Positions 1-12,019 are shown, counted from the first letter of the stretch. The stretch is DNA of 64,000 nt from Arctopsyche grandis (GCF_051622035.1 NC_135365.1:29140001-29204000), one strand, 5' to 3'. The notes: generated from the letters alone by a model not told the origin. Program-made: numbers and translations.

Positions 1-276
1 ATGACATCACGTATGAGATTCACTCGTGTAATATGAATTTTCGGACACGTGCTACATTGACGATGGAGATTAGAGTATTTTTTTTTTAAGGCTTTATTAT
101 ATTAAATTATACATAATATTATATAGTACGGCAAAAATCGGTATGAGGGTGCATTCCACAGCACACGACAGACGATCCATCACGCACAGGGAGCGTGTAC
201 ATGACAAATAAATTCACAAAATGGAACTACATATAGTAGCGTCTGGACTCGACAATACAATTATTATTAATTACAA

Positions 277-465
277 TCATTTGTCATCGTATACTTGTCG
301 GCACGTGTAGCTGTCGACTGGAGTTGGCAGTCTACAACCCCAAGGATCGCGACATATACAACAATCGAGACTCAATGTGATTAAAACGAACGCAAATCCA
401 ATTACTGCATATATTATAATGGTGTAATAAATTGTGTTGTTTCTTTTGGTACTGCAATCGTCAAG
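277..465 (-). CDS. Candidate C-terminal exon of a single-pass membrane protein (partial)
   Basis: Read on the minus strand, a 63-codon open stretch begins right after an AG acceptor (AAAAACAG, minus) and ends at a TGA whose complement is at 277-279. It encodes 62 residues: a short polar lead with one Cys (DDCSTKRNN), then about 22 hydrophobic residues (IYYTIIIYAVIGFAFVLITL) that look like a transmembrane helix, then a short Cys-rich tail (DCCICRDPWGC, later YTCRQVYDDK). This layout suits the end of a type I membrane protein with a small cytoplasmic tail. The frame is an exact multiple of three from acceptor to stop. I do not recognise the family. Upstream exons would lie to the right; a possible one is at 2956-3236. 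It could be chance, but the helix, the Cys pattern and the splice site together argue for a real exon. Confidence 0.4.
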   Translation of the reverse strand, partial: LDDCSTKRNNTIYYTIIIYAVIGFAFVLITLSLDCCICRDPWGCRLPTPVDSYTCRQVYDDK

Positions 466-872
466 CTGTTTTTAATCAATAAATTTGACCAATAAAGCCC
501 TTAATATGAGGCCATCCCCCAACTAAAGATGGAAAGACGGCTTTGCACCAGATTGACCTCACCCCAGGGCCGGCTCAAAGGTGCAGCAGACTAAGCACGT
601 GCCTAGGAGCGCCATAGACAAAGGGCGCTGCGAGGCGCCCCCATTTTTTTCTTTTTTTGATTATTAAATTGAAAAAATAAAAAAAATAGTTTGGCTTTAT
701 TTGAACTTATAAAACATTTTATATTCAAAATAATTTTTCTACTCGAAGTAACAATACTGATTGTATAATATAATTTACGAGGAACGCAGGAAGTTGACTG
801 TCAAATATCAACGACTCACTAATAAAACTTGTAGAACAACAAACTGTAATTTGGAATTGTATTTTATATTAA
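466..872. other. Intergenic or intronic AT-rich stretch with a hAT-like terminus
   Basis: No coding signal. From 565 the sequence begins CAGGGCCGGCTCAAAGG, the sort of end seen in hAT transposons, followed by GC-rich bases with repeated GGCGC blocks and then poly-T. No matching inverted end or target duplication was found, so this is at most a remnant. Confidence 0.25.
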
Positions 873-1640
873 ACTAGTGATTTCAACGGGTGGTTTCGGA
901 ATTGATACACGAATTAAAATAAAGTTATATGTTATATCTATATACATATATAAAATTGAATGTCTGTTTGTCTGTCTGTCTGTCTGTCTCTTATAGGCTC
1001 CTAAACCACTCAAACGATTACGATGGAACTTTCAGGATTTGTTGTATGCATGTCCGGGAAGATTACTGTGAAAAAACTTTTAATAATAATATTCGTAATT
1101 ACGATTTTACCGACGCGAAAGTATGAAGCGCCAATTTGTAGTCAAGGAAATGTGTTTGTTGGTAACCACTTTAACAGGTTGGTTTATGACGACACGGCGT
1201 TGAAGAGACGTTACTCCACGACGTTGGGCTCCAACCATCACTTAAAACGGGAACGGGAATGGGAACGGAAATTGCATGTCTTATTCTAGCATTGCAACGC
1301 ATGCCAGGTTCAGATAGTTATATATAAATATAATGCACGCGCGCGCACGTAATATCAATCATAATAAAAAGTGCGCGCATTAAACGCTCACCAATCCAAC
1401 CCGTTCGAAATGATGAAATAATGTGTGTGTGTGTGTGTCATACCCCCCCCCCTCCACTTCCCCGCCACCACGCTTCCACGCGTCTCCTCTTTCACTTGAC
1501 TCTGATTGGCTGTGTGTCCACGGTCTGGCACATACCCAAATACGTACACACATCGCGTCCATTTTTATATATATTATACCGCCAAAACATATGTATGTGT
1601 TTATACATATATATCTGGGTTGGATTTGCTTCACGAAATT
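873..1640 (+). repeat. Dispersed ACTAGTG repeat, copy 1
   Basis: The copy begins AACTAGTGATTTCAACGGG and runs through AATTAAAATAAAGTTATATG and a TGTC microsatellite (961-990). Its right part contains CCAATCCAACCCGTTCGAAA, a GT run and TTTTTATATATATTAT. The same left part recurs at 50529-50660, and both left and right parts recur at 62116-62900. The start, with a short CCCGTTGA/CAACGGG fold-back, resembles the ends of Helitron-related or other non-coding dispersed repeats of insects, but the class is not proven. No credible protein is encoded; open frames across the microsatellites are spurious. Confidence 0.6.
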
Positions 1641-1973
1641 AAATATCTTAACCAATCATATTTGAAAGAAGAAATGTCACTCTATAAAATTCTGCAATTC
1701 ATTGTTTAATATAAATTAATGTCTTCATTACCGAAATTATTCATAGTTATCCATATTTTATTTTATTTTTTTCATTTTTATAGATAAAACTTTATTATAG
1801 ATATACTATATTATAAAACATTTTTATAGATATATTTTGAATACAAATTTTAAATTATTTTTTTGTTTTTGTTTCAATATATTTTTCTTCAAAATAAACT
1901 TTCAAGAAATTTCATAAAATTTATTGCTTAAAAATTAAAGGAGGGAGGGGGGCGCTGCAACCAATCTGCCTGA

Positions 1974-2152
1974 AGGTCTGACCGCACTATGCGTCTGCGA
2001 CACGAACGGCAGCGTGCGGACAAATATTGTTTGTATGACATTGTATGAGATATAACGCACTACGCGTCACGCGACAGAGTTGCCTTTTGTATCAACTTTG
2101 ACGTGTTGTGTCGTGCTGCAGCAGTCGATGGCCGTATAGTGCGGTCAGACCT
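1974..2152. mobile_element. Short MITE with 17-bp terminal inverted repeats
   Basis: The left end AGGTCTGACCGCACTAT is matched by the inverted right end ATAGTGCGGTCAGACCT. The flanks are TGA on the left and TAA on the right, compatible with a diverged 3-bp TNA duplication of the PIF/Harbinger type, though TTAA of piggyBac type (TGAA left, TTAA right) is also possible. It is about 180 bp with no coding capacity. Confidence 0.6.
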
Positions 2153-3509
2153 TAAGGGCGGTTTAATTGCACTGAACTGTCGTCCTGACTCATTTCCTCT
2201 TCATTTGCGTCAACTCGCAGTATCAGTAGTTTGACTTCTACCGTGTGTAACGTAAATAATATTTAATGTACATATATAATATGCACTTGAAGCGTTTAAA
2301 TTTAAAAGATATTACTCAAAACGTTTAACCGCTTTTACAACATACATATATAACTGTATATTTTGCAAGTGAATTTTTATTAGCAAAGTTTTAAAGAGGA
2401 AGACTATATAAAACCGCTATACAAAGCACTTATTCTGCGTATTTTTCACCCCCTCCCCACCCTGCTCTCTCCTAGTAGTAGATTTACCCTCTCAAAAACT
2501 GTGAAGAAAATTGCGAATTAGCGAAAATACGAGACCGTGCTTATTCCTTCATTCGCGAATTGTGAAGGAAAAAATTCTTTATTGCCTGTTTTTTTCTACT
2601 TTTTTCACCCGATTCCCCAAAGGGGATGGTCGTATTTCAGGAGATTAGCACCGGGTAATGTGAACTGTGTCGTTAATTATATAAATCATCATAATTAATT
2701 CACCAGTAAATTTTAAACTCCATTATACGCATTAAAGCGCGGCACAATAAAGGGCAATTTTTAAATCAAAACTATTATCATATTTTTCGAATAAATTTAA
2801 ATATTATTAATAAAATATAAAACAAAAATAACAACATTTTATAATTTAGTTCATTTAAAAAATATATATTTAATTAAAATAAATACAGTGACGCAAAAAT
2901 AACAAAATATCATTGCAAATTTCATACATATTGGATTACACGCATTCGATTTTACATTCAAAAGAGTATTTTATACATTTTTACATATAATAAAATACTT
3001 TTGTATCGACTTGGTTCACTATTCTGATTGAAAGATCTCGAAATCCTCGTCAATTCGTTCGATGTGCGATTAATGAACCGTTGCAAAATCGGTTTAATTA
3101 CACGCACATGTGTCTCGACACATTGCGGTCTCAAATTCAATTTAAACTTTTCCGATTTCCACGCCGGAAAATCTCCAAGGTCACACTTTTCCAGAGCGCA
3201 ACGACTTCGTTGACAATCCCAATTTATAATCTAATCCACACGTGTGGATTAAATCGACGTATCTTGCCTTCATTATGAAAGCCAGATACAACACTGTATA
3301 CATATAATGTGTATGATACTCAAATAGGACCTTTTAGAACTGGATATATTTAAATCATCGATGCAATCATGTATAAAATAAACATTCAACAAAGTTTCTC
3401 GCTACACAGGTTGACTATTTTGTAACGAACGATTCGTGAGAATGTCATCACGAAGAATAGTATTAAAAAATTATATTTTATTCATAATTTTATTTTTTAT
3501 TTTTTATTT
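2153..3509. other. Gene-poor stretch with a possible minus-strand exon at 2956-3236
   Basis: Mostly AT-rich with no gene. On the minus strand from about 3236 down to 2956 there is an open stretch of about 90 codons whose composition is less AT-rich than its surroundings. It contains Cys residues (WDCQRSRCALEKCDLGDFPAW and later LRPQC) and begins just after GGATTAG, a possible acceptor. It could be an exon of the same minus-strand gene as the candidate last exon at 277-465. No homologue is recognised and a donor site is not obvious, so this is a weak call. Confidence 0.2.
3232..3251. promoter_or_regulatory. Perfect 20-bp palindrome centred on an E-box
   Basis: TAATCCACACGTGTGGATTA reads the same on both strands and is centred on CACGTG, the canonical bHLH E-box. 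TAATCC on each side is also a homeodomain-like half site. Whether any factor binds here is unknown; it may be chance. Confidence 0.3.
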
Positions 3510-3510
3510 A

Positions 3511-3986
3511 TACCATGAAGGCCTAACAGGTAGCCCCAATGCGCCTTCTTGGCCAGAAACATTGTACATTTGATGCAAGTATTATTAATATTATACAAAG
3601 TAAATAAATATTAATTAACACTCACAGAGACATTTATCGTCAAATTTGTAAATTTGCAGCATTTTTAAACAATTCAGCGAAATTCAGTAAATACATATTA
3701 ATTAACATCCACAGAGACATTTATGGTCAAATATGTAAATTTGCAGTATTCTATACTATTGAGCGAAATTTGAGATTACTGAAAACTCGAGATTTGCGAG
3801 AAAATGGATAGGGTTGCCAATTTGTTGGAACCGTTTCAGTGAAAATCAGATAAATTGATAGGAATCGATCGACCTGGAGTCACAAATCCAAACTCTGGCC
3901 AGCAGAAACCAGTGGAATTTGTACCACTCTGTTCCATTCCACTCTGTTCACGGCATTATATGCTAGCCACTAGTCTATTCTGCTGG
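3511..3986 (-). repeat. tRNA-derived SINE, copy A
   Basis: On the minus strand it starts with a CCAGCAGAATAGACTAGTGG head followed by a tRNA-like segment. It continues through a body with ATTTGTGACTCCAGGTCGAT and CAAATTGGCAACCC and ends with GGCCAAGAAGGCGCATTGGGG, CTACCTGTTAGGCCTTC and ATGGTATA. The same body and tail recur at 9066-9470, 10774-11188 and 52649-53009, with a partial copy at 12020-12352. Confidence 0.7.
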
Positions 3987-4202
3987 TTTAATCTAATTAT
4001 ATACTAAAAACGCTCAGAATGTCTAAATGTATGTAATATTTATACATTTTTATGGCCACAGTGTCGTATTGAGCAACTATTAAAGCCTTTTTGGTATATA
4101 TGTGAAAGCATATTTCAAGTGAAAATATATTTTCACCAATTCAAGCAGTGAAAATGTATCAAGCAATTAATTTACAACTTTTAACTTTATAAATTTAACC
4201 AC

Positions 4203-4260
4203 ATCTTAAATGAATACGGCCAACCCTTACTTAAAACCTAACCTATCCTAACCTTTAAAT
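4203..4260. repeat. Short dispersed TTAAATGAAT/CTAACC repeat
   Basis: Contains ATCTTAAATGAATACGGCCA, then AACCCTTAC and CCTAACC tracts. A matching segment lies at 51236-51295 (inverted) and a shorter one follows the LTR at 5213-5250. The CCTAACC runs resemble the insect telomere unit but are too short and interrupted to be a telomere. Confidence 0.4.
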
Positions 4261-4280
4261 AATGCTGTAGCTAAAAGGAG

Positions 4281-4503
4281 CCGCCTTTATAATTGGTTTT
4301 CGAGGATTATCTCCAGCCTAAGTGCAAGTAGGCTAAACAATGACCATCGAATTGGCTTAGTAACGGCACCCGGTCCCTTCTCAGAACTGACAGCGATAGC
4401 GTGGGACTGAGTGTCGTGGGAATGCATATCCGGGTACATGCCTACATAAACAAGGGACCGGACGTCAAAGATGCAGGGAGCAACCTGTCCTTTATAAACG
4501 GGT
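4281..4503 (+). repeat. Truncated LTR, same family as 4802-5196
   Basis: Starts at TTTATAATTGGTTTTCGAGG and ends at CTTTATAAACGGGTACTTAT. It shares with the other copies CTAAGTGCAAGTAGGCTAAA, CATATCCGGGTACATGCCTA and GAGCAACCTGTCC. It lacks both LTR ends and abuts the 4520-4795 repeat. Confidence 0.6.
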
Positions 4504-4795
4504 ACTTATAAAAGTGGGTGCTCCAGATCTCTAATAAAAATGAAATATCAAAAAGATAAAAATTATTTAAAAGCTCAAAATAAAATAATTAAATATTACT
4601 ATTTCCGGTTTATGAATTCTACCTTATCTTATCTTGACCTTAGCATCTTTAAGTTAGTACATAAAAAATCTGTCGAACAGGTTTTAAATGTATATTGGAA
4701 CTGTATTAACGACCAATAATGATGTATCTAACATATCCAGTCCTTAATGGAAACTTAATGAGAAGAAAATTCGTCCTTTTTACTAGTGCGTATCG
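4504..4795 (+). repeat. Unclassified 275-bp repeat with conserved 59-codon frame, copy 1
   Basis: This segment is an almost exact inverted copy of 25670-25952, including the junction where it meets the hAT end (GCTCCAGATCTCTA). In both copies a short frame beginning MKYQKDKNYLKAQN and ending YWNCINDQ-stop is open. It may be the tail of a lost transposon protein. I do not recognise it. Confidence 0.5.
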
Positions 4796-4801
4796 TGATA
4801 T

Positions 4802-5196
4802 TGTTACGTACACCACGGATTAAGCGAATAGAATCCCAGAGACTGTGTGACCGTTCAAGGATTATCTGTTAGCGGATTAACTAAGTGCATACCGTGCGAC
4901 CGGTATAAGTGGTTTCAAGGATTAGGGACAGGCTAAGTGCAAGTAAGCTAAACAATGATCGCACTTCTCAGAACGACTGACCCATACCGTGGGAAGACAT
5001 ATCCGAATACGTGACTATACAATTGGTAAACAGATTAGACGTCCTGAGAGATCTACCCTTTATAAGGCGGTACGTAGGCGATATCAAGGCATTCTGGACG
5101 GAGCACTGCCAGTGCGTGTATTTCCTAGATCACCAATAAATGCTGTGAAGCGACTTTGGCCTTTAACATGGATCCTCCACCCAATCCTACGCAACA
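4802..5196 (+). repeat. Solo LTR, TGTTACGTA...ACGCAACA family
   Basis: It begins TGTTACGTACACC and ends CCTACGCAACA, giving the TGTT...AACA ends of an LTR. It carries a TATA-like CTTTATAAGG and a poly(A) signal in CCAATAAATGCTGTG in the expected order. Flanks are ATAT and ATAA, so no clean target duplication. Relatives are at 4281-4503, 26247-26590 and, with a clean duplication, 62203-62641. Confidence 0.65.
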
Positions 5197-8100
5197 ATAA
5201 CAACCCTAACAATAATCTAATCTTAAATGAAAAAACCAACCCTGAAAATGTTATGATTTCACTGAAACGTCATTGAAAATATATTTTCACTTGAAATATA
5301 ATTAAACTGTGACATAAAGGCTTTAATTTAAAAAAAAAACGATCAAACGATTTCACACTACACACTACAAAAGTGAAACTTACAAGTTAGGTTTTTGAGG
5401 CAATTTTTATTATTGAAAATCGTTTTATTCTTATAACATTTTATTTTATTATAACATTTTGAGTAGTATAAACAGGGTCTTATCAGATAAGTTTTTCGTC
5501 GCTGAGAAACAGCAGGGACAAATATGGACGAATTGTAGCCGATTTTTCAAATATCCCCACCAAATTTATTGTTTAGTAATATATATTACTAATGGTATTT
5601 TTTGTCAACTTTTGACCCGAAAATTTGGTTGTATTTCAAGTCGCTCTGTATAATGTTTGTTTTTCATTTGAATAAATAACAAAACCTTAGAGGCGACTTC
5701 AAACAATTTCGCACGCTTAAATCGCACATTATATACAAATCTCTGTTTATTGAACAAACACAGAGTGCGAGAGTCGACGTGGGACAGTGAATAAATGTTG
5801 TGCACGCCGTTTTTGAATTTGTCGCCAAAATAAACCGTATTAATCCAACTATACACGAGTCAAAAATATCGATTCCGAAATATTTGCTGAAAATTTCGAC
5901 ACGAGATCACAACTTTAAATCTTGGCAACGCTAAAATCAAATTGTTTGTCGAATGAGATAATATTTCGCGGGGAGGGCTTTTCCGCGGAAAATCTCGATT
6001 TGATTTTTTCCTCGAGAGACTTTTCTGACGGAGAAATTTTGCGGTAATTTTGACGCGTCCTCGATTTCGATATTAATTTGTTTGTGAAATTTGTTCGTGC
6101 CGTATTAATTAATCGATTTATATTAATATGGAAACGCTGCTTTGATAGGATCGAATTTAATTTATTTCATTATAACCCTCCCCATACGGAAAATAAATAA
6201 CTTGATTTACATGTTGATCGATCAGTTCTTGTTTTCAGAGTACCTCAGTAGTACATACATACATATATAAATGGTACTAATAAATTAAATTAAATTCACA
6301 CATATTGTAATTACAAGAAAACAATCATTTTGTTTGATTTTCCTTCACTTTTATTATCTTGTCTAAACTTACAAAAATAAAACTTGGACTTCTTCACTAA
6401 CCACTGTTTTAATAACCAGTTGTTTCACAATATTACCAAGTGCTTCCACGTAAAATCCCCTTTATTATATAATTTTCTTATCAATACTATTCAACTACTT
6501 AGGGTTGATCGTGTGAGAGAAATTATCTATCCGTTTTCATATTGATGTAATAATAAGCAAGGCATATAGGATCATATAGCCCTTTAAATGCCATAGTACT
6601 GTTGCCTTGGTTTGGAATTAATTTGTAAGAAATTACCTGGAATATGCTAGTACTGTTTGGAATTCTTTTTATCGAATATATGTATGTTAATAATTTAGAA
6701 CGAATAAATAAAAAAAAAACTCCATTCCTACTGCAATTTCAGATTTCTTCACAATGATAGTTTTAATTCTTCACAATCTGGGAGGAAAATGTATGATATA
6801 GGTTTTTTATTTAAGTTTTTGAATTATATAATTGATAGTCCTAATTTTTTAAGTAAGAGCCTAATCAAATCCCCCCGTAATTCTTCATTATTTCACACTA
6901 ATTCCTGTTGTACCAACTATTCATGTTAAATATTTTTATATGTAGATCTGCTCTTCTTTTAAAAAGATAATCTTTTCATATTGATCCTTTTTGTTGATCC
7001 TTTTCTTGCCTTAAACTTATATTTTTTCTAAAGAAGAAGAATTCGAAGAATTCTTTTAAGAGGCCGAAGTCCACTTTTCTTCATCAAATATAAAGCTTTG
7101 CGTTTAATAATATGTAAAAATACTAGTGGCCTGTAATACGATTATTCTGCTTTTCTAAGATTCTGAGTACATCGCATTTTAAAAGAACTGATAACAATTT
7201 GTGAATAAATCAAACAGACTTATGCCATTATCAAATATAACGGTTCATATATCTCATATCTACTGTTATTCAATGCTTTTCTTCCTTGTTTTTTTTCCAT
7301 AGTTGATTATCTTAATAAAATATTTTGGTGTAAATGTTATAAAAGTTGTAATGCTCTTTGTTTCTGCTATTTTTAAATCAATAAATACATACATACATAT
7401 ATACGACGTATCGATTGTTGAAGTTCGTTGGTTATTTAAAGCGAATGAAACTCACCATTTATTAATTTTAACTGTATTTTATTCAAAGCTAATAATATTG
7501 TTAAAGAAAAAAATTCATGAAATCGTTAAAAAATCATTCAATCCGAGAATATTTTCAAAAGAAGCGAAACTTTTGATACAAAAAAAAAGAGTTTTCCGTC
7601 AGAATTAATCTATACACTTGATATTTATTACTATTATATTGTATTATGTATGTAAATAGTTGTGCTATCGTTCGTAGATCCGTCTTTTCGTGATTTGATA
7701 GTAATAATACAATATAAACTGTTATCGTTTTATTTTTTATTCGGTGGGTTATATTTTCAATTGAATTTGAATGTAATAACATAATGTAATCAAAAACACT
7801 ACATATATACATATGAATGTTTGTATAGTGTTTCTGATTACATTACATTTAAAGCAACGTCTATTACTTTGACATCCAGAGTTGGAATGGCAGTTTCTGA
7901 AACATATAGTACGTACATACATTTTTTCGTCTTAAGATTTTCTATGTAAATAAACATACATACGTACATATACATATATATATGTAGTTGCAACAAATTT
8001 TTTGCGTATAACCCATTATTTAAAATTTGTTTTCAACTCTACAAATCAGTTTGTATATAGGATCAGAAATGAGTTTTGTCAGATTGATTTGTATTATTAT

Positions 8101-8520
8101 AAGTATTGAAAAAGATAAGTTTAATAGTTAATAGCGGACCTTTGTATTCGATTTTAGGCTATTTTTTGATTAATTGATTAATTAATTTTGAACCTAGGGA
8201 ATAAATTCCTGTCTATTCCTGTATAAAATCGGTAGATGACAAATTTCGCAAAATAATCAACGGTCTTGCATTGTTTGTGATTTGAGCACTTTTGGCATTT
8301 TAATGGAATGAGCAATTTCAAGAACTAGATGTAACATACATAATGGCAGTTTTTACATCGTTATTTGAAATATTGACGAGCGTATAAATGATTGATAAAA
8401 TATACAATATATATGTATATATGCTACGCAATGTTAGAAATATTGTTGCAATTATTTTCAGATAACAGTTATTTTATTTGTAAAAAGTTCAACTACTGCG
8501 TTTATAAAATTTTATTACAC
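5197..8520. other. Gene-free AT-rich stretch
   Basis: No convincing exon, RNA gene or complete element was seen. The least AT-rich part is about 5690-6110 and holds a perfect 14-bp palindrome TTTTCCGCGGAAAA near 5990. On the minus strand at 5640-5850 an 80-codon open frame looks weakly protein-like (contains SHVDSRTLCLFNKQRFVYN), but it has an in-frame stop just upstream and no homologue I recognise. The rest is AT-rich with scattered ACATATGTA words. Confidence 0.4.
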
Positions 8521-8567
8521 ACAATAAAAACACCGTCTTTCGATTCGATTTGTTGAATTACATTTGA

Positions 8568-8612
8568 TTCGCACAAATGCACTATTTTGAAAACTTAGTG
8601 CATTTGTGCGAA
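8568..8612. repeat. Perfect 17-bp hairpin with 11-nt loop
   Basis: The left arm TTCGCACAAATGCACTA (8568-8584) is exactly complementary to the right arm TAGTGCATTTGTGCGAA (8596-8612). A third, partial copy (CTTAGTGCATTTATTTGGAC) follows at about 8630. It could be the stub of a small fold-back element. Confidence 0.5.
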
Positions 8613-9065
8613 ACTTGGAAACTTGGAAACTTAGTGCATTTATTTGGACAAATGGAAACAAGAAGGTCATGTTGCTATTTTTACAGCTTTCATCCGGCTC
8701 GAAGGACCAAATGTGAACCAAACGAAAATGTTCAAAGTTTTTGATTATGCCAGCTTTAAAAAAATGACTGAATAAATTTTGTTATAATGAAAATTGCTTT
8801 TTTTCAATCAAATAATTATTTAATTTACTTTTTCTCCTGTCTGTGATGACTTTTTATACATATTACAATGCGTGGGGGGAGGGGGGCTGTCGTAGAAATG
8901 TGCTCTATCTACGTGTTGATGATGACAAGCTGAACTCACAACCTTGATTCTGTTTATTACATGGTATATGTAGATTTTGCATAAGGAAGTATCACTTCTG
9001 ATGTGCGTAGTGTAATTTTTTTTCATATTTTCACCCAAGCAACGCCAGGTAATTCAGCAAACTTT

Positions 9066-9470
9066 AGCCAGCAGTTTAGCTCAGTGGTTGCACCGAGAAC
9101 TTACCGTGTTCGATCCTCTGCTAATCTTTAATACTGCTGGTCAGCTTTGGATATTTGTGAATCCAATCCGATCGTTTCCTATCAGAGTTTGCCAATTTAT
9201 CTGATTTCATTGTTGAAATGGTTCCTCCGTCAGATTGGCAAAAATCAACCTACCCGCTGCCGCTAACATCTGAATTTAAAAAAATTATGTACAAGTCTAA
9301 ATCCATAGATGTCTCTATGGATTAATTCATAAATTAATTAATTGTTAATTTAGTGCTCTTCAGCCTCTCGAAATACAACGATTTATGTAATAAAAAATGC
9401 TGCAATATTTGTAATTAATTGTTTAGGAAGGTGCATTGGGGTTTACCTGTTAGGCCTTCCTGGTATATAT
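9066..9470 (+). repeat. tRNA-derived SINE, copy B
   Basis: The head AGCCAGCAGTTTAGCTCAGT is followed by GGTTGCACCGAG and by TGTTCGATCC, which match Pol III A-box and B-box positions of a tRNA. The body contains CAGAGTTTGCCAATTTATCT. The tail is GTGCATTGGGGTTTACCTGT then TAGGCCTTCCTGGTATATAT. This is the clearest tRNA head in the family; the rest of a functional tRNA gene fold is absent. Confidence 0.75.
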
Positions 9471-10773
9471 CTACATATGTAACATAAAATAAAATATAAA
9501 AGTGAGCGATTGTTTGTTTGTCCGTTGTGCAAATCTACATTTTTTTAAATTGAAACCGCAAATTTTGTATACTTTCTAAAGGTAATCTAATTGATAGAAA
9601 ATTTTATGTAAAATCTGAGCAATTCTGTTAGTATTATTACTTTATTTTTAATGTAATATAGTTTTGAAAAGCAATTTATCGTTTAATGGATTTATTCTCA
9701 TACTTTTACGTTGCGCAAAATCAAGGCTAAAATTTATCGCATGTTCAAATAATGTAATAATATATTGCAGTTGGAAAAGTGAGCACAAAAAGTGCACGTA
9801 CATTTGTATATACTACATATATGTATATGTACACTGCAAGCCGGGAAATTTCGGAAAATTTATAGTGCAAGTTACCGACATTTGAATAATAGATATATTT
9901 ATATACGAATACATTTGTAGAAAAATAAAACACCAAGCTCCATTTTTACGCGGGATATTCGCATGTAAATACTATCTCGAATAACCTCTATACGGCCGCA
10001 AATATTGCAAAATTCGCACGACTTTACCGTAACCCTTTGTGTCGGGATTTGAAAGGGTTTTTCGTTGTTTTTTTTTTTTACAAAACTGAAATACGAGCTT
10101 TTTGTGTGTGGGCCAATGTGCATAAATTTTGTCTAATTTCAAAAAATTTTCACGATTTTTCATTTAACCACTCGTCGTTTTAAGCGACGAAGGAGATGAA
10201 CGAGTGGGTGGGTGGGTGGGTGGGTGGGTGGATGCACCAAGGGTTGTCAAACTATCGATCGCGGTTTGAGGCCACGTTTCGGTCGCTTTACGTCAATTTT
10301 GAGCGACGCATCTGATAAGATATGGACATTTGAAATTTATTTTGTGTGTGTGCATTCAAAATGGCTTCCATTATCGTAGTGCAATTTAATCTAATATCCA
10401 CCAAAAATTCTATTTTTAAATAAATTCTAAAATATAGATTTTTGTTTATGAAATGATATATTATATGTATGTATTTTTCCTTTAAATGCAATTCATCGTG
10501 AGATTGTTACGAATGTGGTAACGAAAAGTACACGCTGCTTCTTTCTAACGAGTGTTTATGTCCACTAGCTTTAACCACCAGCACTCCCCGCACCGCTACC
10601 ATAGTCACCCCCCGCACTTTAAAAAAATAGCTAGGGAAATTTTGATTTATTTTTTTTATTATTTTATGTATATTATATATGTATATCCTATAATTAAAAT
10701 AATCTTACAGCAAACAATTCATGTACGAAAATATTTTTATTATTTTAATATTATATTTATTTTATTACATTTT
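9471..10773. other. Gene-free stretch with a GGGT microsatellite
   Basis: AT-rich, no exon recognised. A (GTGG)n microsatellite lies at 10203-10231, preceded by a TTTAAGCGACGAAGG segment that is GC-richer than its surroundings. Short open frames on both strands show no family signal. Confidence 0.4.
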
Positions 10774-11188
10774 ATACCGGGAAGGCCTTACAGGTAAACC
10801 CCAATGCGCCTTGCTGGCCAATTACAAACAATACAGCATTTTTATTTTACAAGTCGCTGAATTACGAAACACTGAAAACTCGCAAATTAACGAGACATCT
10901 ATGTATGAATTTTCCATAAATTTTATTGTACATTAATCATACTCAAATAGTGGTGACATAGTAGGTAGGAAGGTTTTTAGCCAATTTTTAATCGGGAACC
11001 GTTTCAACAATGAAATCAGAGAAAATTGGCAAACTCTGATAGGAAACGATCGACCTGGAGTCATAAATATCCAGGTCTGACCAACAACACTACAGATAAA
11101 TTCTTTTCAATCGAGGTCAGCTCATGGGATCGAACCCGACGCCTCTCGGTGTTAGGCAGAAGCTTAACGACCAGCTATGCTGCTGGCT
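10774..11188 (-). repeat. tRNA-derived SINE, copy C
   Basis: On the minus strand the head is AGCCAGCAGCATAGCTGGTC followed by a tRNA-like box region with GGTTCGATCCC-like sequence (plus strand: GGGATCGAACCCGACGCC). The body includes GACTCCAGGTCGATCG. It ends with GGCCAGCAAGGCGCATTGGG and CCTGTAAGGCCTTCCCGGTA, as in the other copies. Confidence 0.75.
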
Positions 11189-12019
11189 AAATATGTATAT
11201 ATAGTATATAGAACTTAAATATGTATATATTTAATAATATGGTACGAATCTGCCAATTTTGAGAAATTTAGAAAAAGTATTCATTTGATTTTTTTTTAAA
11301 GAAATTCTTTGAAAGAATGCCGAGTTTTCCAGCAAAATGTAATTTTTAACCAAAGGTGACTTTTTTGGTAACTTTTAAATACTATTACGTGGGGGTATGC
11401 GGTGCATGCGAGCCCTTAGGATTAGGATGACCTTCGGGAGGATCTCCAAATAATACATATATTTAAAATAAATAAAAACTACAGGAAAATCAATTCACAC
11501 TAACTGAAAACAGTCAAAATTACATATTTATAAATAAAATTCAGGCGATCTTTCAAAATTAATATGAAGAAGTTCAGAAAATGGCTTTAAAATACGTGAT
11601 TGCAGAATTTTCAAATTTATGTACATAAAGGCTAGGAAGAACATTTAAAATTTATTTAATTCATTGAAAAAAGGCGGAAACCCTTTGATAACATTTGCAT
11701 ACGGATCATATTTTTCTAGTTAACATTACGTTTGATGGAATTTAAATAGAAAATAATGGATTTTACCCGAATACTTTATGATAATTGTGTATTTAGATAT
11801 ATGTAGTTCTGCAAAAAGGATCCAACCCATATGAATAATATCGTAATACCGGCATATAATACTTTACGTTACTTTAAGAAAAAGAAAAAATATATTTATT
11901 TATTTATTACATACATAAGATGAGCGATGAAAGGAATTTCTCCTAGGCAACACATATGGCTAGATTATTTTTGTAAATAAGTACTAACAATTTTTCAAAT
12001 ATAACAGTACATAGAATAT

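Noticed and set aside
1380-1710. Several overlapping open frames with repeated Cys-Val or Thr-His runs
   Set aside because: They come from the GT microsatellite at 1421-1438 within a dispersed repeat and have no family signal.
9066-9140. A free-standing tRNA gene
   Set aside because: Pol III box-like words are present, but the cloverleaf does not close and the same segment heads several SINE copies.
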